A stretch of DNA of 64,000 nucleotides, from the NCBI RefSeq assembly GCF_014647375.1, contig NZ_BMPB01000004.1, positions 1-64,000 of the forward strand, written 5' to 3'. The stretch is from Parabacteroides faecis. Lineage in GTDB: Bacteria; Bacteroidota; Bacteroidia; Bacteroidales; Tannerellaceae. This document shows, piece by piece, positions 1 to 8,714 of this stretch (its first letter is position 1; the number at the start of each line of letters is the position of its first letter). The notes below the pieces were generated by a model. It was not told the DNA's origin, did no database searches, and saw only the letters and a program-made list of their open reading frames with translations. The position numbers and the translations under genes are program-made.

Positions 1-39
1 CTGACGGCAAATAAACCTGTAATGGCTAAGTCACTTTGA
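1..39 (+). CDS. C-terminal tail of an upstream gene (partial)
   Basis: The only frame open from the left edge gives a 12-residue tail ending at a TGA at 37-39. The next gene is an ABC permease, and substrate-binding proteins often precede such permeases, so this may be the end of the binding protein. Twelve residues are too few to identify a family. The 65 bases up to the permease start show no clear promoter. Confidence 0.3.
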   Translation: MTANKPVMAKSL

Positions 40-104
40 TAAAGGGATAGCTCATTATTGATAGTATCTGAAACAATTGCATCTGAAACAACAGAATAAA
101 GTAT

Positions 105-1139
105 ATGCAAAAACGAATAACCTGGCCCCCCATACTATTGACCATCCTGATAGTCTTGCTATTCCTGGGTGGCTTGGTATACGGTGCCGTATCCATCCCT
201 TTGGAAAGCGTAATAGATATCCTTCTGGGAAAAGACATCGGCCGTCCGGCCTGGCAAAGCATCATCCTGCAATCCCGTTTCCCGCAGGTGGTGACGGCCT
301 TGCTTGCCGGTGCTTCGCTCGCTACCAGCGGTTTGTTGTTGCAGACCTTGTTCCGAAATCCGTTGGCAGGTCCTTCTATCCTGGGTATCAGCGACGGGGC
401 AAACCTGGGAGTAGCTGCCATCATGCTTTACTTCGGCGGTACCCTCGGTATGGTGACCGAACTGCCGATCAGCGGTTATCTGGCAGTCATCATTGCCGCT
501 TTTGCCGGTGCTGCCTGTATCCTGGGACTGATCATCTGGTTCTCAGCCAAAGTGAAGAATAATGTCATGCTGCTAATCATCGGAATCATGATCGGCTATC
601 TGGCATCCTCCCTGATATCCGTACTGAATTATTACGCATCGACCGATAAAGTACATGCCTTCGTCATGTGGGGCCTGGGTAATTTCTCCGGAGTCTCCCT
701 CATGCAATTGCCTTACTTTCTATTTTTCACCATTACCGGCCTGCTCCTGGCTGTTCTGCTGATCAAGCCGCTGAATGCCTTGCTTCTGGGAGAGATGTAC
801 GCCGCCAACCTGGGGATAAAGATTAAACGGACCCGTATCGGAATTCTGTTCTGTACCGGTCTGCTGACGGCTACGACCACCGCTTTCTGCGGTCCTATCT
901 CTTTTATCGGTCTTGCCGTCCCGCATATTGCCCGCCTGATGCTAGGCTCGTCCAATCATAAGATGCTGGTGCCGGTTACGATGCTGGCAGGCTCCTGTAT
1001 CGCCTTACTCTGTAATATACTGATGGTCATGCCCGGAACTAATAATATCCTGCCTCTGAATGCGGTGACCCCCATGTTGGGTGCTCCGGTCATTATCTAT
1101 GTGATCGTAAATCGTAAAAACATCCAATACTTTGACTGA
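105..1139 (+). CDS. FecCD/BtuC-type ABC transporter permease
   Basis: Inner-membrane permease of a type II importer for iron-siderophore, haem or cobalamin. The 344-residue length and the run of hydrophobic segments along the whole protein fit the FecCD family (usually about ten helices). A FecCD-like stretch near residues 80-105 contains TLFRNPLAGPSILGIS, and FCGPISFIGLAVPHIARL lies near residues 263-280; this conserved region precedes the last helices and contacts the ATPase. The stop overlaps the ATPase start by one base (TGATG), so the two are translationally coupled. The substrate cannot be read from the sequence. Confidence 0.92.
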   Translation: MQKRITWPPILLTILIVLLFLGGLVYGAVSIPLESVIDILLGKDIGRPAWQSIILQSRFPQVVTALLAGASLATSGLLLQTLFRNPLAGPSILGISDGANLGVAAIMLYFGGTLGMVTELPISGYLAVIIAAFAGAACILGLIIWFSAKVKNNVMLLIIGIMIGYLASSLISVLNYYASTDKVHAFVMWGLGNFSGVSLMQLPYFLFFTITGLLLAVLLIKPLNALLLGEMYAANLGIKIKRTRIGILFCTGLLTATTTAFCGPISFIGLAVPHIARLMLGSSNHKMLVPVTMLAGSCIALLCNILMVMPGTNNILPLNAVTPMLGAPVIIYVIVNRKNIQYFD

Positions 1140-2182
1140 TGAGGACACAGGAACCAGTAATAGAAACAAATCATCTCAGCATAGGCTACCTGCTGAAAGG
1201 CGGCAGGCGCAAGATCATCCACGAGGACCTGAACCTGCGTCTCCAACCCGGTGAAGTCACCTGCCTGTTAGGGCTGAACGGAGCCGGTAAATCGACCCTG
1301 TTGCGTACCCTATGCGGTTTCCAGCCCCCGTTGTCGGGTGAGATCCGCCTGATGGGAAAACCGTTGGCATCCTATTCACAAAGCAACTTTTCGCTGACTG
1401 TAGGTGTTGTACTGACGGAGAAGACAAACGCGGGCGGAATCACTGTTTACGAACTCGTTTCATTAGGACGCCACCCGTACACAGGTTTCTTCGGCCAACT
1501 GAAGAAGCACGACAGGGAGATCATCGAACAATCGCTGGAGGCAGCCGGTATTGCCCACAAAGCACAAAATTACGTATCCGAACTGAGCGACGGCGAACGG
1601 CAGAAAGCTATGATCGCGAAAGCCCTTGCGCAGCAATGCCCGATCATCCTGCTGGATGAGCCGACCGCTTTCCTGGATGTCACCAGCCGCATAGAGACTA
1701 TGGTGCTGCTGCACCGCCTGGCAACGGAACAACATAAAGCCATCCTTCTCTCCACCCACGACCTCGATCTGGCTATCCAGATGGGCGACTGTCTTTGGCT
1801 GCAGGAGAAAGGCCGCCCGATGGCCTGCGGTACACCCGAAGACCTGATATTGAGCGGTGCCTTCGAATCCTTTTTCGGTAAGGAGGGCATCGTGTTCGAT
1901 CCCTCTACAGGGAAACTGAATACCAAAGCTCCTGTCGATCCGATAGGGGTCGAGGGCGACTTCCTTGTCTCTTATTGGGTGGGGAATGCCCTTATCCGGA
2001 ACGGTTTCCGTCCTGCCCCGGCGAAAGAGGGACAGGTAAATGTAAATTGTCTGTCTCCCAGTGATCTCCTGCTGACTTTGCCTGATGGGAAAGTGAGAAA
2101 ACTGGACGGAGTGGCTGCTTTGATTGAAGCGGTAAGGGAAGAGGAATTTAGCACTAAAGTGTCGCCCCTATCAGCACAATAG
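1139..2182 (+). CDS. ABC transporter ATP-binding protein (iron/cobalamin type)
   Basis: ATPase partner of the preceding permease. Walker A GLNGAGKS lies at residues 45-52, the signature reads LSDGE at 149-153 (canonical LSGGQ), Walker B with ILLDEP is at 170-175 and the switch His is at about 207. The nucleotide-binding domain ends near residue 250. A further 90 or so residues form a C-terminal extension not present in minimal FecE/BtuD ATPases; its role is unknown. The last 11 codons run into a 23-bp-period repeat array, so the extreme C-terminus (TKVSPLSAQ) is partly written by repeat DNA. Start ATG overlaps the permease stop. Confidence 0.92.
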   Translation: MRTQEPVIETNHLSIGYLLKGGRRKIIHEDLNLRLQPGEVTCLLGLNGAGKSTLLRTLCGFQPPLSGEIRLMGKPLASYSQSNFSLTVGVVLTEKTNAGGITVYELVSLGRHPYTGFFGQLKKHDREIIEQSLEAAGIAHKAQNYVSELSDGERQKAMIAKALAQQCPIILLDEPTAFLDVTSRIETMVLLHRLATEQHKAILLSTHDLDLAIQMGDCLWLQEKGRPMACGTPEDLILSGAFESFFGKEGIVFDPSTGKLNTKAPVDPIGVEGDFLVSYWVGNALIRNGFRPAPAKEGQVNVNCLSPSDLLLTLPDGKVRKLDGVAALIEAVREEEFSTKVSPLSAQ

Positions 2183-2287
2183 TGTCATTGGCATCAGCAC
2201 GGTAGTGCTACGGGTACTGACATAATAGTGTTGACAAAAGTATCTTAGTGTCGTTATTGTCAGTAACTTGGCAGTGTTACTAAGAAT
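2150..2287. repeat. Degenerate 23-bp tandem array A (six units)
   Basis: Six consecutive 23-bp units start at 2150, 2173, 2196, 2219, 2242 and 2265. The first three begin AGCAC and carry the small palindrome AGCAC-n4-GTGTC/GTGCT; the core AGTG recurs at 2158, 2181, 2204, 2227 and 2273, with unit five shifted three bases (2247). The array starts inside the 3' end of the ABC ATPase gene and ends about 45 bp before the MATE gene. Units are too degenerate for a simple satellite but the period is strict. Confidence 0.65.
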
Positions 2288-2330
2288 GAAAGAATAATAA
2301 AAGATATAATAAGATAAGTACAGATGAATT

Positions 2331-3683
2331 ATGGCAAATGAAATAACCTGGCGGTTAGAGAATGAGAAAGTAAGCCGTCTGCTGTTACAGTATGCTATCC
2401 CGGCGGTGATCGGGACGATGGTGAACTCTTTATACAATATCGTAGACCGGGTTTTTATCGGTCAGGGTGTCGGTGCGCTGGCGATTGCTGGGCTTACATT
2501 GACTTTCCCTATCCTGCTTTTCCTGCAGGCATTCGGTATGTTGGTGGGGGCCGGTGCCGCGACGCGTGTCTCTATCCATCTGGGGAGGAAGGCGAATGAT
2601 ATGGCGGAGAAGGTATTGGGAAATGCCTTTACACTGACTTTCATCATAACGATCCTTACGGTAGTCCCCTGTATGATCTGGATGGACGACCTGCTGCTTG
2701 CCTTTGGCGGTAGCGAACAGACCATCCCTTATGCAAAGGACTATCTGAATATTGTCATCCCCGGAACGATCCTTACTTCGTTGAGCTTCGGCTTTAATGC
2801 CGTCATGCGAGCTTCCGGTTACCCGAAAAAGGCCATGTTCACCATGCTGATCGGAGCCATAGCTAATGTAATCCTCGACCCGATCTTTATTTTCTGGCTG
2901 GATATGGGTATACAGGGGGCGGCAATCGCTACGATTATCTCCATGCTCTTGAGTACCGCTTTCGTGATGAACCACTTTATTCAGAAAGACAGTATCGTCC
3001 GCTTCCACAAGGGAACGTTCAAGCTGGAAGGACATGTCGTGTGGAATATCCTGACGATCGGTGTTTCACCGTTCGCCATGCAGCTGGCAGGTAGCCTGGT
3101 AGTCGTTATCCAGAACTATGCGCTTAAAGTACATGGCGGCGACCTGGCGCTCGGTGCGAACGGGATCATTACCAGCGTCGGCATGCTACTCGTCATGCTT
3201 ATCATCGGTATCGCCCAGGGGATGCAACCTATTGTCGGTTTCAACTACGGGGCGGGGCATCATAAGCGTGTGCAGGATACCCTTTGGCTCGTTATCATCA
3301 CTTCGACCGTCATAATGGGGATCGGGTGTATATGCAGCATCCTTTTCCCGGAAACGATCTCCCGTGCTTTCACAAACGATCCGGCACTGATAGAGGTGAC
3401 GGCAAACGGTTTACGGATCAGTTTGCTGGTCTTCGTGGTGGTCGGTTCGCAGATCTCCATCAGCCAGTTTTTCCAGAGTATCGGTATTGCCTGGAAAGCG
3501 ATGTTCCTTAGTCTGAGCCGCCAGTGCCTTTTCCTGATACCGGCCCTGCTGGTTTTCCCGAACATCTGGGGGCTCGACGGCGTGTGGTATGCCTCGCCGT
3601 TTTCAGACTTCATTGCGGCCGTAACTGCCTGGGGGTTCTTATGGTATCATGTTAAAAACATAAAAAGTACAGGAGTAAATTGA
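2331..3683 (+). CDS. MATE family efflux transporter
   Basis: Inner-membrane multidrug/Na+ or H+ antiporter of the MATE (NorM/DinF-like) superfamily. The 450 residues form about twelve hydrophobic helices in two related halves, each with MATE-type motifs: PAVIGTMVNSLYNIVDRVFIG near residues 25-45 and GVSPFAMQLAGSLVVVIQN near 244-262, plus GIAQGMQPIVGFNYGAG near 299-315. The start is the ATG in MANEITWRLEN, a typical cytoplasmic N-terminus. It lies just downstream of array A and appears to be a separate unit from the ABC genes. Substrate unknown. Confidence 0.93.
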   Translation: MANEITWRLENEKVSRLLLQYAIPAVIGTMVNSLYNIVDRVFIGQGVGALAIAGLTLTFPILLFLQAFGMLVGAGAATRVSIHLGRKANDMAEKVLGNAFTLTFIITILTVVPCMIWMDDLLLAFGGSEQTIPYAKDYLNIVIPGTILTSLSFGFNAVMRASGYPKKAMFTMLIGAIANVILDPIFIFWLDMGIQGAAIATIISMLLSTAFVMNHFIQKDSIVRFHKGTFKLEGHVVWNILTIGVSPFAMQLAGSLVVVIQNYALKVHGGDLALGANGIITSVGMLLVMLIIGIAQGMQPIVGFNYGAGHHKRVQDTLWLVIITSTVIMGIGCICSILFPETISRAFTNDPALIEVTANGLRISLLVFVVVGSQISISQFFQSIGIAWKAMFLSLSRQCLFLIPALLVFPNIWGLDGVWYASPFSDFIAAVTAWGFLWYHVKNIKSTGVN

Positions 3684-3754
3684 ACTTCCTGGCATGTTAT
3701 TTGTCTATATAATGAAAAGTGATTCACAACGTATTAATTATAAAGAATAGAAGT

Positions 3755-4333
3755 ATGAAAAGAGTATTATTATTGCTAGCTGTCCTACTGTTTAGTGCCG
3801 GTTCAGGGACAATGATGGCACAACAGGATAAAGCAGCACAGAAGGCTGCCAAGAAAGCAGAGAAAGAAGCCAAGAAAGCAGCAGAGGAAGCTGAAAATAT
3901 GGCCTTGTTCGAACAGGCTGTCCAGGCTCTTAACGCTAAAGATTTCGTGCTCGAAGCAGATCGTGTGGAATTTAAACGCGGACGCTTTGTTTATGTCACT
4001 CCTAGCACCAACTTCGTATCGATGGATGGCAACCGTGCAACGATCCAGTTGGCTTTCAACGGAGCATATGCCGGACCTAACGGCATCGGGGGGATCACTG
4101 TAGAAGGTAACGCTTCGAATGTCGAAATGAAGACCGACAAGAAAGGAAATGTCACTTTCAGTATGATGGTACAAGGTGTAGCTGTTTCAGCAAATGTCAC
4201 TTTCCGTATGGTTAAAGGCTCCAATAAATGTACGGCTACTGTGAGCCCGAACTTCAACAGCAACCGTGTTTCATTCACCGGTTCACTGTATCCGACAGAA
4301 CAATCCAATGTGTTTAAGGGACGTTCCATTTAA
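3755..4333 (+). CDS. DUF4251-type secreted protein
   Basis: Secreted protein of about 192 residues. The chosen ATG gives a clean signal peptide (MKRVLLLLAVLLFSAGSG) with a site near MMAQ; an in-frame codon 36 bases upstream would put charged residues before it. After the signal there is an Ala/Lys/Glu-rich helix of about 30 residues, likely a coiled coil or linker, then a beta-rich domain starting at NMALFEQAVQALNAKDFVLEAD that resembles DUF4251 of Bacteroidales. No catalytic motif is visible. Function unknown. A strong hairpin terminator follows. Confidence 0.7.
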   Translation: MKRVLLLLAVLLFSAGSGTMMAQQDKAAQKAAKKAEKEAKKAAEEAENMALFEQAVQALNAKDFVLEADRVEFKRGRFVYVTPSTNFVSMDGNRATIQLAFNGAYAGPNGIGGITVEGNASNVEMKTDKKGNVTFSMMVQGVAVSANVTFRMVKGSNKCTATVSPNFNSNRVSFTGSLYPTEQSNVFKGRSI

Positions 4334-4378
4334 ACCGGTTGAATGACTGTCGCAGGAGCGAAGTCGGATATAAAATAG

Positions 4379-4421
4379 CATGTGTCAGAAACGGATGAGT
4401 TGTCCGGTTTTCTGACACATG
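4379..4421. terminator. Hairpin terminator between convergent genes
   Basis: CATGTGTCAGAAA pairs with TTTCTGACACATG (with an extended CGGA/TCCGG part) around a short loop, followed by GTTGTTTTAT. It sits between the convergent DUF4251 and beta-propeller genes and could serve both. Confidence 0.75.
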
Positions 4422-4437
4422 TTGTTTTATGCGAGGT

Positions 4438-5649
4438 TTATTTCTTCACTTGATCGACATCGTGGAATATCATTATCTGCAGTACCGGATTCGCGTCGTC
4501 GTCGAGTGTTTTGATAAGCTTTTTCAGTTCCTCGTCCCCATGTTGGCCTTCGGCTTCCTGTAAAGCATATACCTGGCGAGTGCGAACCGCAATATGGCTG
4601 TTCTGCGTCGTATTCCAGTTGGTGATGTGCGGATAGTCGTCCATCAGTGTCCAGTAGGAATTGCCCGTATAGTCTGTCATTTTGTAGATCTGGTTCTCTT
4701 TCTTGTCGTAGATGTAGAAATGCTCGTCGACATACGGCTTGTACGAATGGCTGCGGAGGATATAAAACATCAGGTAACGCCCGGTTTCGATCGTCGGATG
4801 TATTTGTGCGAAGGTGGTGGGGTATTGGCTTTGGTCGATGATACGCGGAACGACCTGCAGGTCTTGCTGCCGGATTTCAAAGATCGTGTCGTTGCCCAGG
4901 TTAGCCATAAATGCTCCCTTGGGACTCTTTATCAGGCTTCCGTAGGCCAGGCGTCCGTGGCTGTCGTGAGGCAATTGGGTAGGGAAACGGATCGGTAGTT
5001 TTTTTACCGTGCTTCCATCTTCTTTGCGGATGACCGAATAGCGGGGGCCTCCGGGGTTGTATCTGAAATAATTGAGCAGGAGCGAGTCATTGAGTATTAC
5101 GATCTCTTTTGCTTTGTTGGGGAAGGTCCGTTTGAAGTTCCCTTCCAGGTCGTAGACGTATGTGCAGCCTTTCTTTAAGTTGGCATCTTGAACGAATATC
5201 TCTTTCCGGAGGGTATCGACGGCATAGCTGCTAATGTAACTATATTCGCCCGGTCCTCCGCCTCGGTGGTCGATTTTACGGACCAGGCTGCCGTCTTTCT
5301 TGAATATATAGATGGCGGTTTGCTCTTCCTGGGCGTAGATAAAGTCGTTGGTCAGCAGATATTCGTTGCCCTCGCAGGTGCCGCGTTGCCTCAGGAGGGT
5401 CGTATCGTTGGTCTCCAATGGAATATACAAAGCGTCGGAGAGGTCGCTCAAGCGGATATTCGTTTCCGGATAGTTCTCTTCTACATTGAAGTAGATAGGT
5501 TTTTCTCCCTCATACCAGACGGGGGCAGCCGGCAGAGTCACTCTTTCAGATACCTCTTTTCCGGTATCTTCCGTCCGGGATTCTTTTTTTGTGCCGGAAC
5601 AACAGATTGTCAGGGAGAAAGTGAAAAATAGAAGAGGGAATGTTTTCAT
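4438..5649 (-). CDS. 6-bladed beta-propeller lipoprotein
   Basis: Predicted lipoprotein of 403 residues. The chosen start (MKTFPLLFFTFSLTICCSGT) gives a signal peptide with a lipobox-like LTICC; a longer frame upstream has no signal and overlaps the neighbouring promoter. The body resembles the Bacteroidales 6-bladed beta-propeller family: an early ALYIPLETND segment, then blade-like repeats such as YIFKKDGSLVRKIDHRGGGPGEY and YVYDLEGNFKRTF. Such proteins are outer-membrane-associated and of unknown ligand. It is divergent from the GroES-like gene. Specific function cannot be inferred. Confidence 0.75.
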   Translation of the reverse strand: MKTFPLLFFTFSLTICCSGTKKESRTEDTGKEVSERVTLPAAPVWYEGEKPIYFNVEENYPETNIRLSDLSDALYIPLETNDTTLLRQRGTCEGNEYLLTNDFIYAQEEQTAIYIFKKDGSLVRKIDHRGGGPGEYSYISSYAVDTLRKEIFVQDANLKKGCTYVYDLEGNFKRTFPNKAKEIVILNDSLLLNYFRYNPGGPRYSVIRKEDGSTVKKLPIRFPTQLPHDSHGRLAYGSLIKSPKGAFMANLGNDTIFEIRQQDLQVVPRIIDQSQYPTTFAQIHPTIETGRYLMFYILRSHSYKPYVDEHFYIYDKKENQIYKMTDYTGNSYWTLMDDYPHITNWNTTQNSHIAVRTRQVYALQEAEGQHGDEELKKLIKTLDDDANPVLQIMIFHDVDQVKK

Positions 5650-5802
5650 GGTATAGTATATCTGATTGTTAAACGCAAACAATATAGATATAAAGGAGGA
5701 TACAGCAAAGTGGTGGGGCTGTTTTTTAACTTTGTTTGTTCCGCATATAAAGATATTTTGTAGATTTGTTCTCATTAATCCTATAGTTAAAGTTAAGTTA
5801 TT

Positions 5803-6186
5803 ATGCAATTATCAATCGACCAAAAAGACATCGATAAATTCATCATGATAGGCGATAAAGTGCTTATCAAACCGAAGAATCCGCAGAGCCAGACTAAATC
5901 AGGTCTTTACCTGCCGCCTACGGTGCAGCAGGATAAGATACAGAGCGGTTATATCATCAAGGTAGGTCCCGGTTTTCCTCTGCCTTCGCAAAAGGAAGAG
6001 CATGAAGTATGGGAAAAGAAGGAAGATGAAGCTGTCCATTACCTGCCTTTGCAGGCGCGTGAAGGCGATCTGGCTGTCTATTTGCAGAATGCAGCCTATG
6101 AGATCAACTTTAATGAAGAAAAGTTTCTGATCGTGCCTCATTCTGCTATTTTGATGCTGCTCCGCGACGAAGGATTGTTCGAATAA
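5803..6186 (+). CDS. GroES-like co-chaperonin family protein
   Basis: 127 residues with the Cpn10 pattern: GDKVLIKPK at about 17-25, then KSGLYLPPT at 32-40, matching the beta-barrel opening and the position of the mobile loop of GroES. It is longer than true GroES (about 95 residues), with an insert rich in Lys/Glu (QKEEHEVWEKKEDE). It is not next to groL, so it is probably a paralogue that may not serve GroEL. The start follows a possible -7 element TAGATTTG at 5761-5768. Confidence 0.75.
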   Translation: MQLSIDQKDIDKFIMIGDKVLIKPKNPQSQTKSGLYLPPTVQQDKIQSGYIIKVGPGFPLPSQKEEHEVWEKKEDEAVHYLPLQAREGDLAVYLQNAAYEINFNEEKFLIVPHSAILMLLRDEGLFE

Positions 6187-6281
6187 AGCCTTTTTCTTTG
6201 GCAAAATACTAATAGATATACTTTTTTGATGTATTTTTGCAAGCAAATCAACAAAATAAACTATCAACAGTAGCGATTAGA

Positions 6282-7079
6282 ATGAATAAAATTGTAAGTA
6301 AAGAACATTTCTCTGCCAACGTCGTGAAGCTGGAAGTGGAAGCTCCGCTGATTGCCCGCTCACGCAAAGCCGGTCACTTTGTGATCGTAAAGGTGGGAGA
6401 GAAAGGTGAACGTATCCCTTTAACCATTGCAGGAGCAGATACTCAGAAAGGAACCATCACCCTGGTTATCCAGGCCGTAGGCGGTTCATCCAAAAAGATC
6501 TGCGATTTGAACGTAGGCGACTATATTACCGATCTGGTAGGTCCGCTGGGACAAGCCACCCATATCGAAAAGGTAGGGACGGTAGTTTGTGCCGGAGGTG
6601 GTGTAGGTGTAGCCCCGCTGCTGCCTATCGTTGAGGCTTTCCATAAGGCCGGCAACCGCGTGATCGTCGTGCTGGCTGCCCGTACGAAAGACCTGGTGAT
6701 CCTCGAGGAACAGATGAAAGCCAATTCCGATGAAGTGATCGTGATGACCGACGATGGCTCATACGGCACGAAGGGACTGGTGACGAACGGTGTGGAAAGT
6801 GTGATCAATCGTGAGAAGGTAGACCTGTGTGTAACCATCGGTCCGGCCATCATGATGAAATTCGTTTCGGCTCTTACAAAGAAATACGAGATACCTACCG
6901 TCGCTTCCCTGAATACAATCATGGTAGACGGTACGGGCATGTGCGGCGCTTGCCGTATCACGGTGGGCGGAAAGACCAAGTTCGTCTGTGTGGACGGACC
7001 TGAATTCGATGCTCATCAGGTTGATTTCGACGAGATGCTTATGCGTCTGGGTGCTTATAAAGATATTGAAAAGAAATAA
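6282..7079 (+). CDS. FAD/NAD-binding ferredoxin-reductase subunit (NfnA/PyrK-like)
   Basis: About 265 residues of the ferredoxin-NADP reductase fold: an FAD-binding barrel with ERIPLTIA near residue 45, a nucleotide-binding half with CAGGGVGVAPLLP near 103-115, and a C-terminal 2Fe-2S site MCGACRITVGG plus VCVDGPEF. These match the small subunit of NADH-dependent ferredoxin:NADP oxidoreductase (NfnA), often annotated as a sulfide/dihydroorotate dehydrogenase-like protein. The ATG at 6282 starts the conserved MNKIVSKEHF; an upstream TTG overlaps a -7-like TATTTTTG at 6232 and is less likely. The next gene, 12 bp on, encodes the large subunit. Confidence 0.85.
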   Translation: MNKIVSKEHFSANVVKLEVEAPLIARSRKAGHFVIVKVGEKGERIPLTIAGADTQKGTITLVIQAVGGSSKKICDLNVGDYITDLVGPLGQATHIEKVGTVVCAGGGVGVAPLLPIVEAFHKAGNRVIVVLAARTKDLVILEEQMKANSDEVIVMTDDGSYGTKGLVTNGVESVINREKVDLCVTIGPAIMMKFVSALTKKYEIPTVASLNTIMVDGTGMCGACRITVGGKTKFVCVDGPEFDAHQVDFDEMLMRLGAYKDIEKK

Positions 7080-7091
7080 CCACTTAAACAA

Positions 7092-8564
7092 ATGACAACA
7101 GCAGAACTAATTGCAGCCCGCCGTTCCGAACCCTGGAGGGAAGAACTGCGCAAGAGCAAAAAAAATAAAGAACGCACGGATATTCCCCGTGTGGAAATGA
7201 ACGAACTCGATCCGGAATACCGCAGTCATACCCGCCTGGAAGAGGTGAACCTGGGTTTGACAAAAGAGCAGGCTATGCAGGAGGCACAACGTTGCCTGGA
7301 CTGTCCGAATCCAACCTGTATGGAAGGTTGTCCGGTAAGTATCAATATCCCGACATTCATCAAGAATATCGAACGGGGTGAATTTCTCGAAGCAGCGAAG
7401 GTATTGAAAGAAACCAGTGCCTTGCCTGCCGTTTGTGGCCGCGTATGTCCGCAGGAGAAACAGTGCGAAAGCAAATGTATCCACCTGAAGATGAAGAAGG
7501 CCCCGGTAGCCATCGGTTACCTGGAACGTTTCGCTGCCGACTATGAACGTGAGAGCGGTCAGATTTCTGTGCCTGAGATTGCTGAAAAGAACGGTATCAA
7601 GGTTGCCGTGATCGGTTCCGGTCCTGCCGGTCTGTCTTTTGCTGGTGATATGGCGAAACGCGGTTACGATGTGACGGTGTTCGAAGCGTTGCATGAGATT
7701 GGCGGCGTACTGAAATACGGTATTCCTGAATTCCGTCTGCCGAACAAGATTGTGGACGTAGAGATCGAAGGACTTCGTAAGATGGGCGTGAAGTTCATCA
7801 CGAACTGTATCGTTGGTAAGACGATCAGTTATGAAGATTTGCACGAAGAAGGCTTCAAAGGCTTCTTTGCTGCCAGCGGTGCCGGTCTGCCTAATTTCAT
7901 GAACATACCGGGCGAAAACCTGATTGGCGTCATGTCGTCCAACGAATACCTGACACGTGTTAATCTGATGGATGCTGCCAATCCCGAAAGCGATACGCCT
8001 GTGTTGCAGGGTAAGAAGGTGGCAGTGATCGGCGGAGGTAACACGGCGATGGACTCTGTACGTACGGCCCGTCGTCTGGGAGCTGAACGTGCTATGATCG
8101 TTTACCGTCGTAGCGAAGAAGAAATGCCTGCCCGTGTGGAAGAGGTGAAACATGCGAAGGAAGAGGGTGTGGAATTTATGACTCTCCATAACCCGGTCGA
8201 ATATATCGGTGACGATCGTGGCCGTGTAAAACAGATGCGTCTGCAGAAGATGGAACTGGGTGAACCGGATGCTTCCGGACGTCGCCGTCCTGTTGCTATC
8301 GAAGGAGCTATCGATACGATCGATGTGGACGAAGTAATCGTCAGCGTCGGTGTTTCTCCTAACCCGCTTATCCCGCGTGCCTTCAGTGGTCTGGAAGTAA
8401 GCAAATGGGGCACGATCGTGGTCGATCAGGATACTATGCGTTCAGCATTGCCTGATGTGTATGCCGGAGGTGACATCGTTCGCGGTGGTGCGACAGTGAT
8501 CCTGGCTATGGGCGACGGACGTAAAGCTGCTGCCGCCATGGATGCCAGCCTGCAGGGAAAATGA
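7092..8564 (+). CDS. gltA: GltD/NfnB-type NADPH-dependent oxidoreductase large subunit
   Basis: 490 residues: an N-terminal Fe-S domain with CLDCPNPTCMEGCP (near residues 74-87) and CGRVCPQEKQCESKC (near 116-130) to bind 4Fe-4S clusters, then an FAD domain with VAVIGSGPAGLSFAGDMA (near 173-190) and an NADPH domain with VAVIGGGNTAMDSVRTARRLG (near 311-331). The family is labelled NADPH-dependent glutamate synthase (GltA), but pairing with an NfnA-like subunit and no glutamate synthase large chain suggests electron bifurcation between NADH, NADPH and ferredoxin (NfnB). This last step is inference. Confidence 0.88.
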   Translation: MTTAELIAARRSEPWREELRKSKKNKERTDIPRVEMNELDPEYRSHTRLEEVNLGLTKEQAMQEAQRCLDCPNPTCMEGCPVSINIPTFIKNIERGEFLEAAKVLKETSALPAVCGRVCPQEKQCESKCIHLKMKKAPVAIGYLERFAADYERESGQISVPEIAEKNGIKVAVIGSGPAGLSFAGDMAKRGYDVTVFEALHEIGGVLKYGIPEFRLPNKIVDVEIEGLRKMGVKFITNCIVGKTISYEDLHEEGFKGFFAASGAGLPNFMNIPGENLIGVMSSNEYLTRVNLMDAANPESDTPVLQGKKVAVIGGGNTAMDSVRTARRLGAERAMIVYRRSEEEMPARVEEVKHAKEEGVEFMTLHNPVEYIGDDRGRVKQMRLQKMELGEPDASGRRRPVAIEGAIDTIDVDEVIVSVGVSPNPLIPRAFSGLEVSKWGTIVVDQDTMRSALPDVYAGGDIVRGGATVILAMGDGRKAAAAMDASLQGK

Positions 8565-8586
8565 TCCATATAACAGTATAAACAGA

Positions 8587-8616
8587 AGCCCGGCCCTGAC
8601 AGGTCGGGCTTTTTCT
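8587..8616 (+). terminator. Rho-independent terminator of the nfnAB-like operon
   Basis: AGCCCGGCC / GGTCGGGCT hairpin with a CTGACA-type loop, directly followed by TTTTTCTTT, 22 bases after the large-subunit stop. Confidence 0.85.
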
Positions 8617-8677
8617 TTGCCAAAACGTCAGTAAATCTCTATATCTTCTAATTTTTAAGAGCTTCCTCCTAAAAGGT

Positions 8678-8708
8678 ATTGCAAATGAGAAATTTATTTT
8701 TAAATTTG
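8678..8708 (+). promoter_or_regulatory. Bacteroidetes-type promoter without a downstream gene
   Basis: ATTG at 8678-8681, 19-base spacer, TAAATTTG at 8701-8708, a close match to the -33 TTTG / -7 TAnnTTTG consensus. No open reading frame follows on the plus strand; the next feature on that strand is a terminator at 8798. Confidence 0.5.
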
Positions 8709-8714
8709 CGTTTA

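Noticed and set aside
6237-6281. TTG start for the NfnA-like gene
   Set aside because: The extra 15 codons overlap a -7-like promoter element and match nothing at the family N-terminus; the ATG at 6282 starts the conserved sequence.
7107-8189. A 360-codon open frame opposite the GltD/NfnB-type gene
   Set aside because: It is the complement of a gene with clear Fe-S, FAD and NADPH motifs; the frame is His/Thr-rich with no domain, a typical antisense shadow.
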